This document shows positions 1-8,001 of a stretch of 64,000 nucleotides of DNA, piece by piece. This stretch comes from Blautia hydrogenotrophica DSM 10507. GTDB lineage: Bacteria; Bacillota; Clostridia; Lachnospirales; Lachnospiraceae. The notes beneath the pieces were generated by a model. That model saw only the letters and a list, made by a program, of their open reading frames with translations. It was not told where the DNA came from and did not search any database. The stretch spans positions 3,224,001 through 3,288,000 of the forward strand of contig NZ_CP136423.1 in the NCBI RefSeq assembly GCF_034356035.1, read 5' to 3'. Position 1 is the stretch's first letter. Each line of letters starts with the position of its first letter. Made by a program: the position numbers and the translations under genes.

Positions 1-274
1 ATTCCTCATCTCCCTCATTATACATCTCATGAATAACCCCAGCCTTCCAGTGCAAAGTCACCTGAGGTTTTGACATGTCTATCTTCTGCCCATCCACTAA
101 GCTGTAGCCTGTTCCCTGAAGGGTGTAAAGTACCTGTTCTGTAAAATGAATATGAGGGTTCATATGGGCATGAGGAAAGATCGTCACAATCCCAACATTC
201 AGTGCCGCTCTGCTTTCGTCCATATCTTCTTCCAGCCAGTCTATATATCCCCAGTCCGTATCTTGTCTCGTCAT
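1..274 (-). CDS. Cupin-domain protein (N-terminal part, cut by window edge)
   Basis: The reading frame runs from an ATG at 274 off the left edge, giving about 91 residues. The start follows a GAGGAG Shine-Dalgarno. The visible part has a cupin signature: an H-x-N-P-H-x-H run near residues 36-42, then E and the Y-T-L-Q-G-T-G turn, continuing to a second histidine in V-I-H-E-M. Cupin modules bind small ligands or metals, either as stand-alone sensors or at the front of AraC-type regulators. The rest of the protein is outside the window, so stand-alone cupin and regulator cannot be separated. A longer frame over the same DNA that runs into the neighbouring repeat is not credible. Confidence 0.6.
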   Translation of the reverse strand, partial: MTRQDTDWGYIDWLEEDMDESRAALNVGIVTIFPHAHMNPHIHFTEQVLYTLQGTGYSLVDGQKIDMSKPQVTLHWKAGVIHEMYNEGDEE

Positions 275-325
275 CCTTATTGCTCCTCTTCCCTATGTTC
301 TGTCTACAGTTCCCCAGTATAAAAC

Positions 326-516
326 AAAGTGGGCAAGCCCACTTCACCTCCCCCATCCCCTCAATCTTTGAGGGGCGCGTTCCACTTTGCGCGCCGCCGC
401 AACACCGCTTCGCGGTGAAATTCCTTATTGCGGCGTGTGCATCCTTAGCGGAGCGTTTTTGTAATAGGAAGGAGCTTTCACGCATTAGCGTGACAAGGTC
501 TTTCCTATTACATAAG
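326..516 (-). repeat. Terminator-docked structured repeat, copy A
   Basis: Full-length copy of the family also found at 4337, 11557, 21517, 26367 and 47596. Read on the minus strand it starts with a hairpin (GTAATAGGAAAG pairing with CTTTCCTATTAC, inner TCACGC/GCGTGA). It continues with GCCGCAA/TTGCGGC enclosing CACCGC/GCGGTG, then GGCGCG/CGCGCC, then CCCCTCAA/TTGAGGGG, and ends in AAGTGGGC/GCCCACTT followed by TTTGTTTTA. The first hairpin lies just past the terminator of the 77-residue gene. No credible coding capacity. Confidence 0.85.
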
Positions 517-522
517 AATAAA

Positions 523-560
523 CTGCAAACAATTATGGCCAGAGCTTTTCGCCCTGGCCA
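523..560 (-). terminator. Intrinsic terminator of the 77-residue gene
   Basis: On the minus strand TGGCCAG and CTGGCCA form the stem of a 25-nt hairpin (536-560), followed by an interrupted T-tract (AATTGTTTG). It lies 18 bp past the stop of the small gene and directly before repeat copy A. Confidence 0.75.
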
Positions 561-578
561 CGTCTATCCTCAAGTAAA

Positions 579-812
579 TTATCCGTTAATCATGAACTCC
601 ATCAGTTTCTGGATATCCTCAGGCTCATAGGCCACCAGCTCTAACTCTGGAATTGTTCCAACACTGAAGATATTTGCCAAAGACACATACTGTGCCAACT
701 TAGACTTCAAGTTCAAACGGTCTCCCTCTCCAGTCACTAACTCTACTCTTCCTTTGCAGCTGTCAATCACTTCAAATAATTTGTTTACATCTGTTACATT
801 GGATACTTTCAT
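579..812 (-). CDS. Small conserved protein of unknown function (77 aa)
   Basis: A 77-residue soluble protein whose ATG is preceded by AAGGAGAGG. It has its own strong promoter (867-894) and a terminator, so it is a real monocistronic gene. Visible features: no membrane segment or Cys motif; an alternating hydrophobic N-terminal half with a central V-E-L-V-T-G-E-G-D-R-L-N-L segment; an acidic C-terminal part ending in E-D-I-Q-K-L-M-E-F-M. Similar small proteins are common in Lachnospiraceae and are sometimes labelled 'polyA polymerase' without visible support here. No function is assigned. Confidence 0.7.
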   Translation of the reverse strand: MKVSNVTDVNKLFEVIDSCKGRVELVTGEGDRLNLKSKLAQYVSLANIFSVGTIPELELVAYEPEDIQKLMEFMING

Positions 813-866
813 GCTAATCCTCTCCTTTCCATTTCAATGATTTCCCTCTTAATATTACTCGGGGCC

Positions 867-894
867 ATTATAGCACATTCTCCTGAAATGTCAA
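867..894 (-). promoter_or_regulatory. Sigma-A promoter of the 77-residue gene
   Basis: Minus strand TTGACA (889-894), 16-bp spacer, TATAAT (867-872): a consensus promoter about 55 bp before the start codon at 812. Confidence 0.85.
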
Positions 895-947
895 ATCAGG
901 CCTACCAAGGCTGTCCCTATTCATTTTTCCATCTGTCCGGCTCATTT

Positions 948-2834
948 TCAATATAAGAAGATTCCGACGCCATAGGGAGCAAGAGGGTACTCAAAGGAAA
1001 ATTTACGGTTATCGCATTCCTTTTTCTCTGCCGCATACAAAACCGGCTCTTCTAGCATTCCATTCTGGTCCATAATCAGCTTATAGTTTTTCTTCTTTGG
1101 CAGACCTACCCGATAGTCACTGCGCTCCACCGGTGTAAAATTCATGACAAATAGCAGATTATTTCTCTTCGTGGGAGATTTTCTCACAAAGCTGAAGATG
1201 CTTCGATCCGCATCGTCTGCGTTAATCCATTCAAACCCTTCCCAATCCTCATCCATAGCATACAGTGCTGCGTAACGCTCATAGAGATGAATCAAGTCCC
1301 TGACAAAGCTCTGAAGCTGAATATGGCTTTCCTCTCTCAGTAGATACCAATCCAACTCCCTCTCCTCGCTCCACTCCTGAAGCTGGCCGAAATCCTGTCC
1401 CATAAACAGTAGTTTTTTCCCAGGATGGCCAAACATAAACGTGTAAGCAGCTTTCAGATTCTTAAATTTGTCATCCAGATATCCAGGCATCTTATTCACC
1501 ATGGAGCATTTCAGATGGACCACTTCATCGTGAGAAAGAACCAAGACATATTTCTCACTGTACGCGTAAGTCATGGAAAACGTCATCTTATTGTGGTTAT
1601 ATTTACGGAAATACGGGTCCAGTTTCATATATTCCAGAAAATCATTCATCCATCCCATATTCCATTTGAGAGAGAAGCCTAATCCTCCATCTTCCACGTC
1701 TCCTGTTACCTTCGGCCAAGCCGTAGATTCTTCCGCAATCATCAGTGTACCAGGATTTCTCCCTCGAACTACCGTGTTCAGATGTTTGAAGAATTCAATC
1801 GCCTCTAAGTTTTCATTGCCGCCATATTTGTTAGCTACCCACTGGCCATCCTGCTTACCATAATCCAAATATAGCATAGAGGCTACCGCATCTACACGCA
1901 GCCCGTCCACATGAAATTCTTCAATCCAATACAAAGCATTGGCAATCAGGAAATTTTTTACCTCATTCCGCCCATAGTTAAAAATCTTCGTTCCCCAGTC
2001 CGGATGTTCTCCCTGTCTAGGGTCCGCATGTTCATACACCGCTGTTCCATCAAAATTCGCCAGACCATGGGCGTCTTTTGGAAAATGCGCTGGAACCCAG
2101 TCTAAAATTACTCCAATTTTATTGCGGTGCAGGTAATCCACCAAATATTTAAATTCCACGGGAGTCCCATATCTCGCCGTAGGTGCGTAGTATCCTGTAA
2201 CCTGATAGCCCCAGGAACCGTCAAAAGGATGCTCTGCAATTCCCATCAGTTCTACATGGGTATATCCCATATCCTTCACGTAAGCTGCCAGACCGTGAGC
2301 AAACTCTTTATAACTGTAAAAACCGGTCTCATCCTCTTTGGTCAGAGGATGCTTCCTCCAGGAGCCCGGATGCACCTCATAGACTGCCATTGCATCCGTC
2401 TTCACATCGAAAGCTTCCCTCTTCTTTATCCAATTTTGGTCTCTCCATTGAAAATTCGAGATATCAGCGACCTTAGAAGCATTGCCCGGACGCAGTTCTG
2501 AAGCAGAGGCATAGGGATCGGACTTATACAGCAACTCTCCATTCATTCCTACTATAAAATATTTATACAGCTGGCCTTCTGTCACATTGGGAATAAAAGT
2601 CTCAAAAATCCCAATCGGCCCGATTTTTTTCATCGGATTCGCTTCCACGTTCCAGTTGTTAAACTCACCGACTACAGATACTGATTGTGCATTTGGAGCC
2701 CATACCGCAAAATGTACACCCTCTCTGCGCCCTACTTTTGAAAAATGTGCTCCCAGCTTCTTATAAATGTCGTAGTGTGTCCCTTGTCCAAACAGATATT
2801 GATCTAACTCAGTGATTACTACTTTTGCTCCCAT
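948..2834 (-). CDS. glgB: 1,4-alpha-glucan branching enzyme
   Basis: Makes alpha-1,6 branches in glycogen by cleaving an alpha-1,4 glucan and transferring the end. The 628 residues match GlgB length. An N-terminal CBM48/E-set domain (about 35-125, with F-A-V-W-A-P-N and G-E-F-N-N-W) precedes the GH13 barrel. The nucleophile Asp is in G-L-R-V-D-A-V (about 315), the acid Glu in I-A-E-E-S (about 368), and the transition-state His-Asp in L-S-H-D-E-V-V-H (about 435). AGGAGGG precedes the ATG. It lies 14 bp downstream of the GH13 gene, so the two are co-transcribed. No glycogen synthase or ADP-glucose pyrophosphorylase is in this window. Confidence 0.95.
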   Translation of the reverse strand: MGAKVVITELDQYLFGQGTHYDIYKKLGAHFSKVGRREGVHFAVWAPNAQSVSVVGEFNNWNVEANPMKKIGPIGIFETFIPNVTEGQLYKYFIVGMNGELLYKSDPYASASELRPGNASKVADISNFQWRDQNWIKKREAFDVKTDAMAVYEVHPGSWRKHPLTKEDETGFYSYKEFAHGLAAYVKDMGYTHVELMGIAEHPFDGSWGYQVTGYYAPTARYGTPVEFKYLVDYLHRNKIGVILDWVPAHFPKDAHGLANFDGTAVYEHADPRQGEHPDWGTKIFNYGRNEVKNFLIANALYWIEEFHVDGLRVDAVASMLYLDYGKQDGQWVANKYGGNENLEAIEFFKHLNTVVRGRNPGTLMIAEESTAWPKVTGDVEDGGLGFSLKWNMGWMNDFLEYMKLDPYFRKYNHNKMTFSMTYAYSEKYVLVLSHDEVVHLKCSMVNKMPGYLDDKFKNLKAAYTFMFGHPGKKLLFMGQDFGQLQEWSEERELDWYLLREESHIQLQSFVRDLIHLYERYAALYAMDEDWEGFEWINADDADRSIFSFVRKSPTKRNNLLFVMNFTPVERSDYRVGLPKKKNYKLIMDQNGMLEEPVLYAAEKKECDNRKFSFEYPLAPYGVGIFLY

Positions 2835-2848
2835 GAAAAATCCCTCCT

Positions 2849-4201
2849 CTATGCCATTGCTAAAATACAGCTCTCATTCGGTCCCAACTTCAATGAGAGC
2901 AAACCATTCTCAGCTCTGACAGCTTCTTCTGTGATCAAATTTTGATAACTCTTTCCCGGGAGCGGTTCCCGTATCGTCACACATGCTTCCTGCTCATCGT
3001 TATTTACCGCCACCACGATACCGCCATCCCCAAGAATCCTTGCAAACGCGTACTGGCGGTTCGTCAAAAACAATTCCTGATACCTGCCGTAAGCACAGGC
3101 ATCCTGTTCCTGATGAATTCTCCCCAAAGTCCTTACCCACTCCAGAATCTTGGAATCCGCATTCTCAACCAAAGCCTCTCCTATATCTATTGCCGGTCTA
3201 AGGGGCTCGTCATTTCCGCCTTCTTTTCTTCCCAGGATTCCCCACTCAGAACCATAGTAAATGGACGGAATCCCTGGTAGTGTATAGAGCAGAGTATAGA
3301 CTGGGAAGATATGTCCCGGCACCTTTAGCTTACTGGCAATCCGGTCCACATCGTGGTTATCCACGAAAGAATAGAGCTTCAGCCCTCTATAAATTCCTCC
3401 ATTGGCTTCAAACTGCCTGCGGATGGTGTGTGCGATCTCAAAATAATTGTGGTCATTATGTCCTGAATACAATCCCTTGTGAAGCTCATAGTTCGTGACA
3501 CTGTTTAGCATATGTGCTCCCACATAGCGGCTGTAATCTCCATGAATGACTTCTCCCATCAGCCAGAAATCTTCTTTTTTGCTGTCTGTAAACTTACGCA
3601 TCTCCTCCATAAACGAAACGTCCAGGCAGTCCGCACAGTCTAGGCGAATCCCGTCAATACCAAATTCATCCATCCAAAATCCAATCACATCCAGCAGATA
3701 ATCCCGTACCGCCCTCTCCTGTAGGTTTAGATTTACCAGCTCAAAGCAGTTTCTCCAAGCTTCATAGGAAAATCCATCGTCATACGGGCTGTTCCACCCA
3801 AAATTCAACCCTCTATACCAACTGCAATAGACGGAACTCTCCCGGTTCTTCTGTATATCCTGAAACGCAAAAAATTCCCTACCCGTATGGTTAAAAACTC
3901 CGTCTACTACAACTTTTAAATTCAAATCATGAGCTTTTTTCACAAATCGGCAAAAATCCACATTGTCTCCAAGCCTTTTGTCTACCAGCTTATAATCCTT
4001 CGTGTCATATCCATGAGAGGTAGACTCAAAAAGAGGGCCTATATAGATCGCCGTGCATCCCAACTGCGCGATATGCGGCAGCCAGCTCTCCAACATCGGA
4101 AACCTATGTGTAATTTTCTCCTGCTCATTTCGCCGCGGTGCACCGCTCATCCCTATGGGATACATGTGATAAAACACCGCTTCTTCATACCATTTACCCA
4201 A
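2849..4201 (-). CDS. GH13 alpha-amylase/cyclomaltodextrinase-like enzyme
   Basis: A 450-residue cytoplasmic (no signal peptide) alpha-glucan hydrolase of family GH13. Conserved regions are visible: V-V-D-G-V-F-N-H (region I), G-I-R-L-D-C-A-D with the nucleophile Asp (region II), L-M-G-E-V-I-H with the acid Glu (region III), and S-F-V-D-N-H-D with the third carboxylate (region IV). The start is a TTG at 4201, nine bases after AAGGAGG. It is first in a two-gene operon with glgB behind a consensus promoter, so a role in glycogen or maltodextrin turnover is likely. Exact specificity (maltogenic, neopullulanase, cyclomaltodextrinase) cannot be read from sequence. Confidence 0.9.
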   Translation of the reverse strand: MGKWYEEAVFYHMYPIGMSGAPRRNEQEKITHRFPMLESWLPHIAQLGCTAIYIGPLFESTSHGYDTKDYKLVDKRLGDNVDFCRFVKKAHDLNLKVVVDGVFNHTGREFFAFQDIQKNRESSVYCSWYRGLNFGWNSPYDDGFSYEAWRNCFELVNLNLQERAVRDYLLDVIGFWMDEFGIDGIRLDCADCLDVSFMEEMRKFTDSKKEDFWLMGEVIHGDYSRYVGAHMLNSVTNYELHKGLYSGHNDHNYFEIAHTIRRQFEANGGIYRGLKLYSFVDNHDVDRIASKLKVPGHIFPVYTLLYTLPGIPSIYYGSEWGILGRKEGGNDEPLRPAIDIGEALVENADSKILEWVRTLGRIHQEQDACAYGRYQELFLTNRQYAFARILGDGGIVVAVNNDEQEACVTIREPLPGKSYQNLITEEAVRAENGLLSLKLGPNESCILAMA

Positions 4202-4264
4202 ATCTTCTGTCCTCCTTATTTAGTGACAGATAGCTCCTTAAATTGGGGGCTTTGTCTCTTCATC

Positions 4265-4293
4265 ATTATAACAATCCCAGTGCAGTCAGTCAA
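4265..4293 (-). promoter_or_regulatory. Promoter of the GH13-glgB operon
   Basis: Minus strand TTGACT (4288-4293), 17-bp spacer, TATAAT (4265-4270), about 64 bp before the TTG start at 4201. It lies about 45 bp from the distal end of repeat copy B. Confidence 0.85.
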
Positions 4294-4336
4294 TCATACC
4301 ATCCTTAAAAAAGAATGCTGACACAGCCAACAGAAC

Positions 4337-4524
4337 AAAGTGAACAAGCCCGCTTCAACTCCCTCATCCCCTCAATCTTAAGGGGCGCACTTCCACTTTC
4401 CGCGCCGCCGCAACACCGCTGTGCAGTGAACCACCTTATTGCGGCGTACACATCCACGGCGGAACGTTTATGTAATGGGAAAGGGCTTTCACTCATTAGC
4501 TTGACTAGGTCTTTCCTATTACAT
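4337..4524 (-). repeat. Terminator-docked structured repeat, copy B
   Basis: Full-length copy of the same family as 326-516, with the same order of hairpins and scattered substitutions. The proximal hairpin (GTAATAGG...CCCATTAC) begins directly at the T-tract of the deacetylase terminator. The distal hairpin (AAGCGGGC...GTTCACTT) is partly decayed. Spurious reading frames on both strands come from the repeat. Confidence 0.85.
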
Positions 4525-4600
4525 AAAAACCGATGGCTGTTTTGAACTGCTCCGCAGGAGTCCCTGTCCATCCTTCCGTTCAAAATAGTCATCGGTTTTT
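4525..4600 (-). terminator. Intrinsic terminator of the polysaccharide deacetylase gene
   Basis: Long stem on the minus strand: AAAACCGATGACT at the 5' side pairs with AGCCATCGGTTTT at the 3' side, and TTTTGAAC pairs with GTTCAAAA inside, followed by TTTTT. Repeat copy B begins at once after the T-run. Confidence 0.85.
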
Positions 4601-4618
4601 AGATCTCAAGTTATAAAA

Positions 4619-5854
4619 TTACTGTTCGCTTTCACTGTCAAAGGACTCCTGCCCCTCTGAGCCATCCCCGGAAAATTCCCCAGAGGTATCATCAAAAGAG
4701 TCCTCCGATAAATCATCTGTATCCCCGGAATTACTGTCCGTCTGCTCACTCTCCTGCTCAGCCTCAGCCTCTAAGCTTTCTACCGTCTTATCCCAAAAAT
4801 CTGAGTAAGATTTTCCGACCTGCAAGTCAATGCCTTTAGCCTCTGCCAGCTCGCTGACTGTCACCAGCTTATACCCTTGCTTGATAAGCTCCGGTATAAT
4901 GCGGATCGCCGCTTCCACAGACGGCTCATGAATGTCATGCATCAACACAATCTCACCGTCTGATACATGTCCAATCACCGAATCGTACTCCGCATCCGCA
5001 TTCATCTTTGCCCAGTCCTCTGTGTCCAGAGACCACATAAAACAAGGAAGTCCAGTGGCTGTACAGATGGTCTCATCCTGAGCACCATAGGGAGTTCTTC
5101 CCACAGTGGCCGGAGAGCCTGTAGATTCTTCCAAAAGATTGTTGGTCTTCTCGAACTGATCTGTGACCTGGTCCAAGGACAGCGACGTAAGCTGAGGATG
5201 ACTGTAGGAATGGTTGCCCAGTTCACAGCCCAATTCTTTCATTCTCTTCGGAATGTCCGGATACTGCTCAACACACTGTCCCAGCATGAAGAAAGTGGCC
5301 TTAGCATTGTTCTCTTCCAGACAATCCAACAACTTGTCCGTATATTTGCCGGGACCATCATCAAATGTCAGAGCAATCATAGGACGGCGCGCTTCAGGAT
5401 CTAAAATTCCATTGTCGTTAAACTTATAGTCCTCCCCGTCTACTGTCACCCATCCTGTCTGCATATATCCGTTTTCATTAAAATAGTATGTACAGCCGTC
5501 GATCTCCTTCATTCCATTGGCGTAGTAAGTTCCGTCGGCGTTTTGATACCATTTTCCAGTTTCATCTTCCTGCCAACCGACAGTATGTACCCCAGCCTTT
5601 CCTCCGTCGTTTTGACTTCGAATCGGCTGTCTGACTGCTTCTCCTGGTCCTGACTCCTGAGTCTGAGCCTGCACCTCCACAGTCTTGCTACTGCCTCCGC
5701 CGATCTTTGTGACCAGTGGTGTGATAATTCCTTTCACCAAAAAGACTAGCACCAAAATCACAGCAACCGCACAGGCTCCCAGACGTATTATCTTGCGGAT
5801 GAAAAGCTGCCTCTTTTTTCGCCTCATCCGTTCCCGCAAAATTCGTTTATCCAT
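4619..5854 (-). CDS. Membrane-anchored polysaccharide deacetylase with cell-wall-binding repeats
   Basis: A 411-residue surface enzyme that probably removes N-acetyl groups from peptidoglycan or another glycan. The basic N-terminus and one membrane segment (about 24-46) anchor it with the enzyme outside. Two choline-binding-like repeats (about 93-145, G-K-W-Y-Q-N and G-W-V-T-V-D-G) follow. The NodB domain has T-F-D-D-G-P (163-168), H-S-Y-S-H-P (215-220), R-T-P-Y-G, D-T-E-D-W and L-M-H-D-I-H. A Ser/Glu/Asp-rich tail of about 45 residues ends the protein. It is probably monocistronic with its own terminator. Confidence 0.92.
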   Translation of the reverse strand: MDKRILRERMRRKKRQLFIRKIIRLGACAVAVILVLVFLVKGIITPLVTKIGGGSSKTVEVQAQTQESGPGEAVRQPIRSQNDGGKAGVHTVGWQEDETGKWYQNADGTYYANGMKEIDGCTYYFNENGYMQTGWVTVDGEDYKFNDNGILDPEARRPMIALTFDDGPGKYTDKLLDCLEENNAKATFFMLGQCVEQYPDIPKRMKELGCELGNHSYSHPQLTSLSLDQVTDQFEKTNNLLEESTGSPATVGRTPYGAQDETICTATGLPCFMWSLDTEDWAKMNADAEYDSVIGHVSDGEIVLMHDIHEPSVEAAIRIIPELIKQGYKLVTVSELAEAKGIDLQVGKSYSDFWDKTVESLEAEAEQESEQTDSNSGDTDDLSEDSFDDTSGEFSGDGSEGQESFDSESEQ

Positions 5855-5932
5855 GCTGTTTATCCATCCTCTATTTCATTCTTCCGTACTACCAAAATCA
5901 TCATTATTTATCCTACTGGGAACTACCAAACT

Positions 5933-7036
5933 CTAAATCACACGGCATAGCTTTAGGTCTTCATCTACCAAAAGCACATCCGCTTCTTTTCCCGGTGTCA
6001 GTGATCCTACCCTGTCATAGATTCCTATACTCTTCGCCGGATTCCTGGTCGCTGCCCAAATAGCATGCTCTCTTGGAACGCCAAAAGATACCGCACATCT
6101 CATACAGTCATAGAGATCTGTCGCAGACCCCGCCAAAGTGCCATCCTCCAATGTGGCCTTCCGGTCTTTCATCGTCACATTTAAATCTCCCAGCTTGTAG
6201 CTTCCATTCGGCATCCCTGTGGCCATCATGGAATCACTGACCAGGATTACCCGATCCGGCCCAAACAGTGCAAAAGTCGCACGTACCACACTAGGATGAA
6301 TGTGGAATCCATCGCTGATTAGCTCTACCATAGATTCTCTATCATCAAAGGCTGCTCCTATCAGACCTGGGTCTCTATGGGCCAAAGGCTGCATCGCATT
6401 GTACAGATGGGTCACATGATGAGCTCCTCTTTCTATCGCCTCCGCGGCTGTATCATAACCCATAGATGTGTGTCCTAGAGAAATGCAGACCTCATTGTGC
6501 ATCTCGTCAATAAATTTCATGCCACCTTCCATATTGGGAGCTAAAGTCATCAGCTTAATCCTATTACCGCAGGCTTCATTGCACTCTTTGAAAAAATCTG
6601 CACTCGGTTTGTGAATAAAACTCTCCTCATGAGCACCTTTTTTCTTAGGATCAATAAATGGTCCTTCCATATTGATTCCCAAGATTGTTGCCCCTTCTTT
6701 ATAGTCTTCGACCTCTAAAATTGTCGCAAAAATCTTTTTCAGACGCTCTTTTGGTAAAGTTACTGACGTGGGGCAATAAGAAGTAATTCCATGTTCTTTC
6801 TCGTACTTTAAAATCTTTTTCAACCCTTGGGCATCACCATCCGAAAAATCATGGCCTGCCGCGCCGTGACTGTGAATATCAATCAATCCGGGAATTACCA
6901 ACAGACCAGACGCATCCACTTCCATATCATCTGACACTTCTTCCCGCGAAGCTACAATCTTATGATTCTCGATATAGAGGTCCTGCTTCTTAAACAAGCC
7001 ATCCTCCTGGAACACAGCGCCATTTTTTATAATCAT
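5933..7036 (-). CDS. nagA: N-acetylglucosamine-6-phosphate deacetylase
   Basis: Converts GlcNAc-6-phosphate to GlcN-6-phosphate and acetate in amino-sugar recycling. The 367-residue length is typical. Amidohydrolase motifs: I-D-I-H-S-H-G near 55, E-G-P-F-I-D-P with the metal-binding Glu, G-H-T-S near 190, H-L-Y-N-A-M-Q-P near 210, and L-V-S-D-S-M with the catalytic Asp near 265. GGAGGAAATGAT precedes the ATG and there is a good promoter at 7082. nagB is not adjacent. The deacetylase gene downstream follows after 78 bp without an obvious terminator, so a link in wall amino-sugar metabolism is possible. Confidence 0.95.
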   Translation of the reverse strand: MIIKNGAVFQEDGLFKKQDLYIENHKIVASREEVSDDMEVDASGLLVIPGLIDIHSHGAAGHDFSDGDAQGLKKILKYEKEHGITSYCPTSVTLPKERLKKIFATILEVEDYKEGATILGINMEGPFIDPKKKGAHEESFIHKPSADFFKECNEACGNRIKLMTLAPNMEGGMKFIDEMHNEVCISLGHTSMGYDTAAEAIERGAHHVTHLYNAMQPLAHRDPGLIGAAFDDRESMVELISDGFHIHPSVVRATFALFGPDRVILVSDSMMATGMPNGSYKLGDLNVTMKDRKATLEDGTLAGSATDLYDCMRCAVSFGVPREHAIWAATRNPAKSIGIYDRVGSLTPGKEADVLLVDEDLKLCRVI

Positions 7037-7081
7037 ATCATTTCCTCCAATTCACAAAATTCCCGTTATCCTCTATCGAAT

Positions 7082-7110
7082 ATTATATATTCTTTCCCCT
7101 GCAAATGCAA
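7082..7110 (-). promoter_or_regulatory. Promoter of nagA
   Basis: Minus strand TTGCAT (7105-7110), 17-bp spacer, TATAAT (7082-7087), about 45 bp before the nagA start. Confidence 0.8.
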
Positions 7111-7139
7111 TGTATTCCAGTCATTCCCTCATAATTTTC

Positions 7140-7282
7140 GTAACAGTTCAGCCTTTCGGCTTCATTGTCACAAATGCATGCACACAGACTGCGATTCTCT
7201 CCGTCTGGCGCCTGCAATCCTCGGGATCCCGCTGCAAATGCAGCGTGACGCCTCGCGGGACAATGTCAGGCTGAACTGTTAC
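7140..7282. repeat. Palindromic element with 15-bp perfect terminal inverted repeats
   Basis: GTAACAGTTCAGCCT at 7140-7154 and its exact complement at 7268-7282. A second nested pair, CATTGTC (7163) and GACAATG (7259), lies inside. The interior has small hairpins such as GCTGCAAATGCAGC and CAGAC...GTCTG. No coding capacity. It could be a MITE-like element or the DNA of a multibranched RNA. No second copy was seen in the window. Confidence 0.65.
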
Positions 7283-7302
7283 TAATTTTCATATCAGTTC
7301 AA

Positions 7303-7455
7303 CCATAGGTCTGTTTGAGAGAGAAAATCATGCTTGCATGATTTTTCGATCAGACAGACCTATGAGAAGAACATCCGTTTATGAGTAAAACAGTGGCGTC
7401 AGCCACAACAAGCACGCAGTGCGGTTTTACAAATGGCGCGGGCTAACGGATACTA
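7303..7455 (-). repeat. Structured repeat family 2, copy a
   Basis: Read on the minus strand this matches 42261-42420 over about 150 bp, with the shared core GTAAAACC-x-x-ACTGCGTGCTT and then GGCTGACGC. Both have a stem (GTAAAAC/GTTTTAC here), two small inner hairpins, and a second long hairpin (CATAGGTCTGT/ACAGACCTATG around AAATCATGC/GCATGATTT). The 428-bp gap 7037-7464 holds the nagA promoter, the 7140 palindrome and this element, and no gene. Confidence 0.75.
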
Positions 7456-7464
7456 ATAATTATG

Positions 7465-7932
7465 CTACATAGGCTTGCACACGTCCACCCATGCCTTAGA
7501 ATTAGAATACTTTTCCAGCTCTTCACAAGTCAGCCCAATAGCGCTGTTTCCGCTTCCACAAGCCGGGTACACCGTCTCAAACCTTTTCATAGACTCATCC
7601 AGATATACCTGCACTTCTTTCGGAACCGCAAATGGACAGACGCCTCCGATCGCATGTCCCACTCTCTCCAAAACTTCATCCGGTGTCAGCATCTTAGCCT
7701 TCAATCCAAAGTAATGTTTATATTTGGCATTGTCAATTTTTCTATCGCCGGCAGTCACTACAAGAATCGTCTCTTCTCCCTTCTTAAACGACAGGGTTTT
7801 CGCAATTCTTGCAGGTTCCACTCCCACAGCCAAGGCCGCCAGCTCCACCGTGGCACTTGACTGCTCCATCTCTAAAATTCTATCTTCCATACCGTACTGT
7901 TTAAAATACTCTCTCACTTTTTCAATTGCCAT
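7465..7932 (-). CDS. YbaK/EbsC-type aminoacyl-tRNA deacylase
   Basis: A 155-residue single-domain protein of the YbaK/ProX editing superfamily, which hydrolyses mischarged tRNA such as Cys-tRNA(Pro) or Ala-tRNA(Pro). Visible family features: S-S-A-T-V-E near 25, the I-A-K-T-L-S-F-K segment with the conserved Lys near 45, and the glycine motif G-H-A-I-G-G-V-C-P-F near 92-101. AGAAGGAGAAGGAAA precedes the ATG. It appears to stand alone between lrgB and structured elements. Family assignment is firm; the editing substrate is not determined. Confidence 0.88.
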   Translation of the reverse strand: MAIEKVREYFKQYGMEDRILEMEQSSATVELAALAVGVEPARIAKTLSFKKGEETILVVTAGDRKIDNAKYKHYFGLKAKMLTPDEVLERVGHAIGGVCPFAVPKEVQVYLDESMKRFETVYPACGSGNSAIGLTCEELEKYSNSKAWVDVCKPM

Positions 7933-8001
7933 TTTCCTTCTCCTTCTGCTTTTTCATTATATATTCTCAGAATTTCTTTGTTCCTACATTCGTCTCTGCG
8001 C

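Noticed and set aside
27..485. A 152-residue minus-strand frame overlapping the cupin gene and repeat A
   Set aside because: It runs out of frame through the cupin gene, which has the clear domain signature and Shine-Dalgarno, and its N-terminal half is repeat sequence.
326..516. Repeat copies as class C group II introns
   Set aside because: The position after terminators fits, but the elements are under 220 bp, do not start with GTGYG and show no domain V. Only the target preference is shared.
202..630. Reading frames on both strands through repeat copies (also at 4305-4592, 11584-11802, 26369-26587, 47487-47799)
   Set aside because: Their translations are near-identical because they are all translations of the same repeat. 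They break at different points, lack ribosome sites and cover palindromic hairpins. They are not protein genes.
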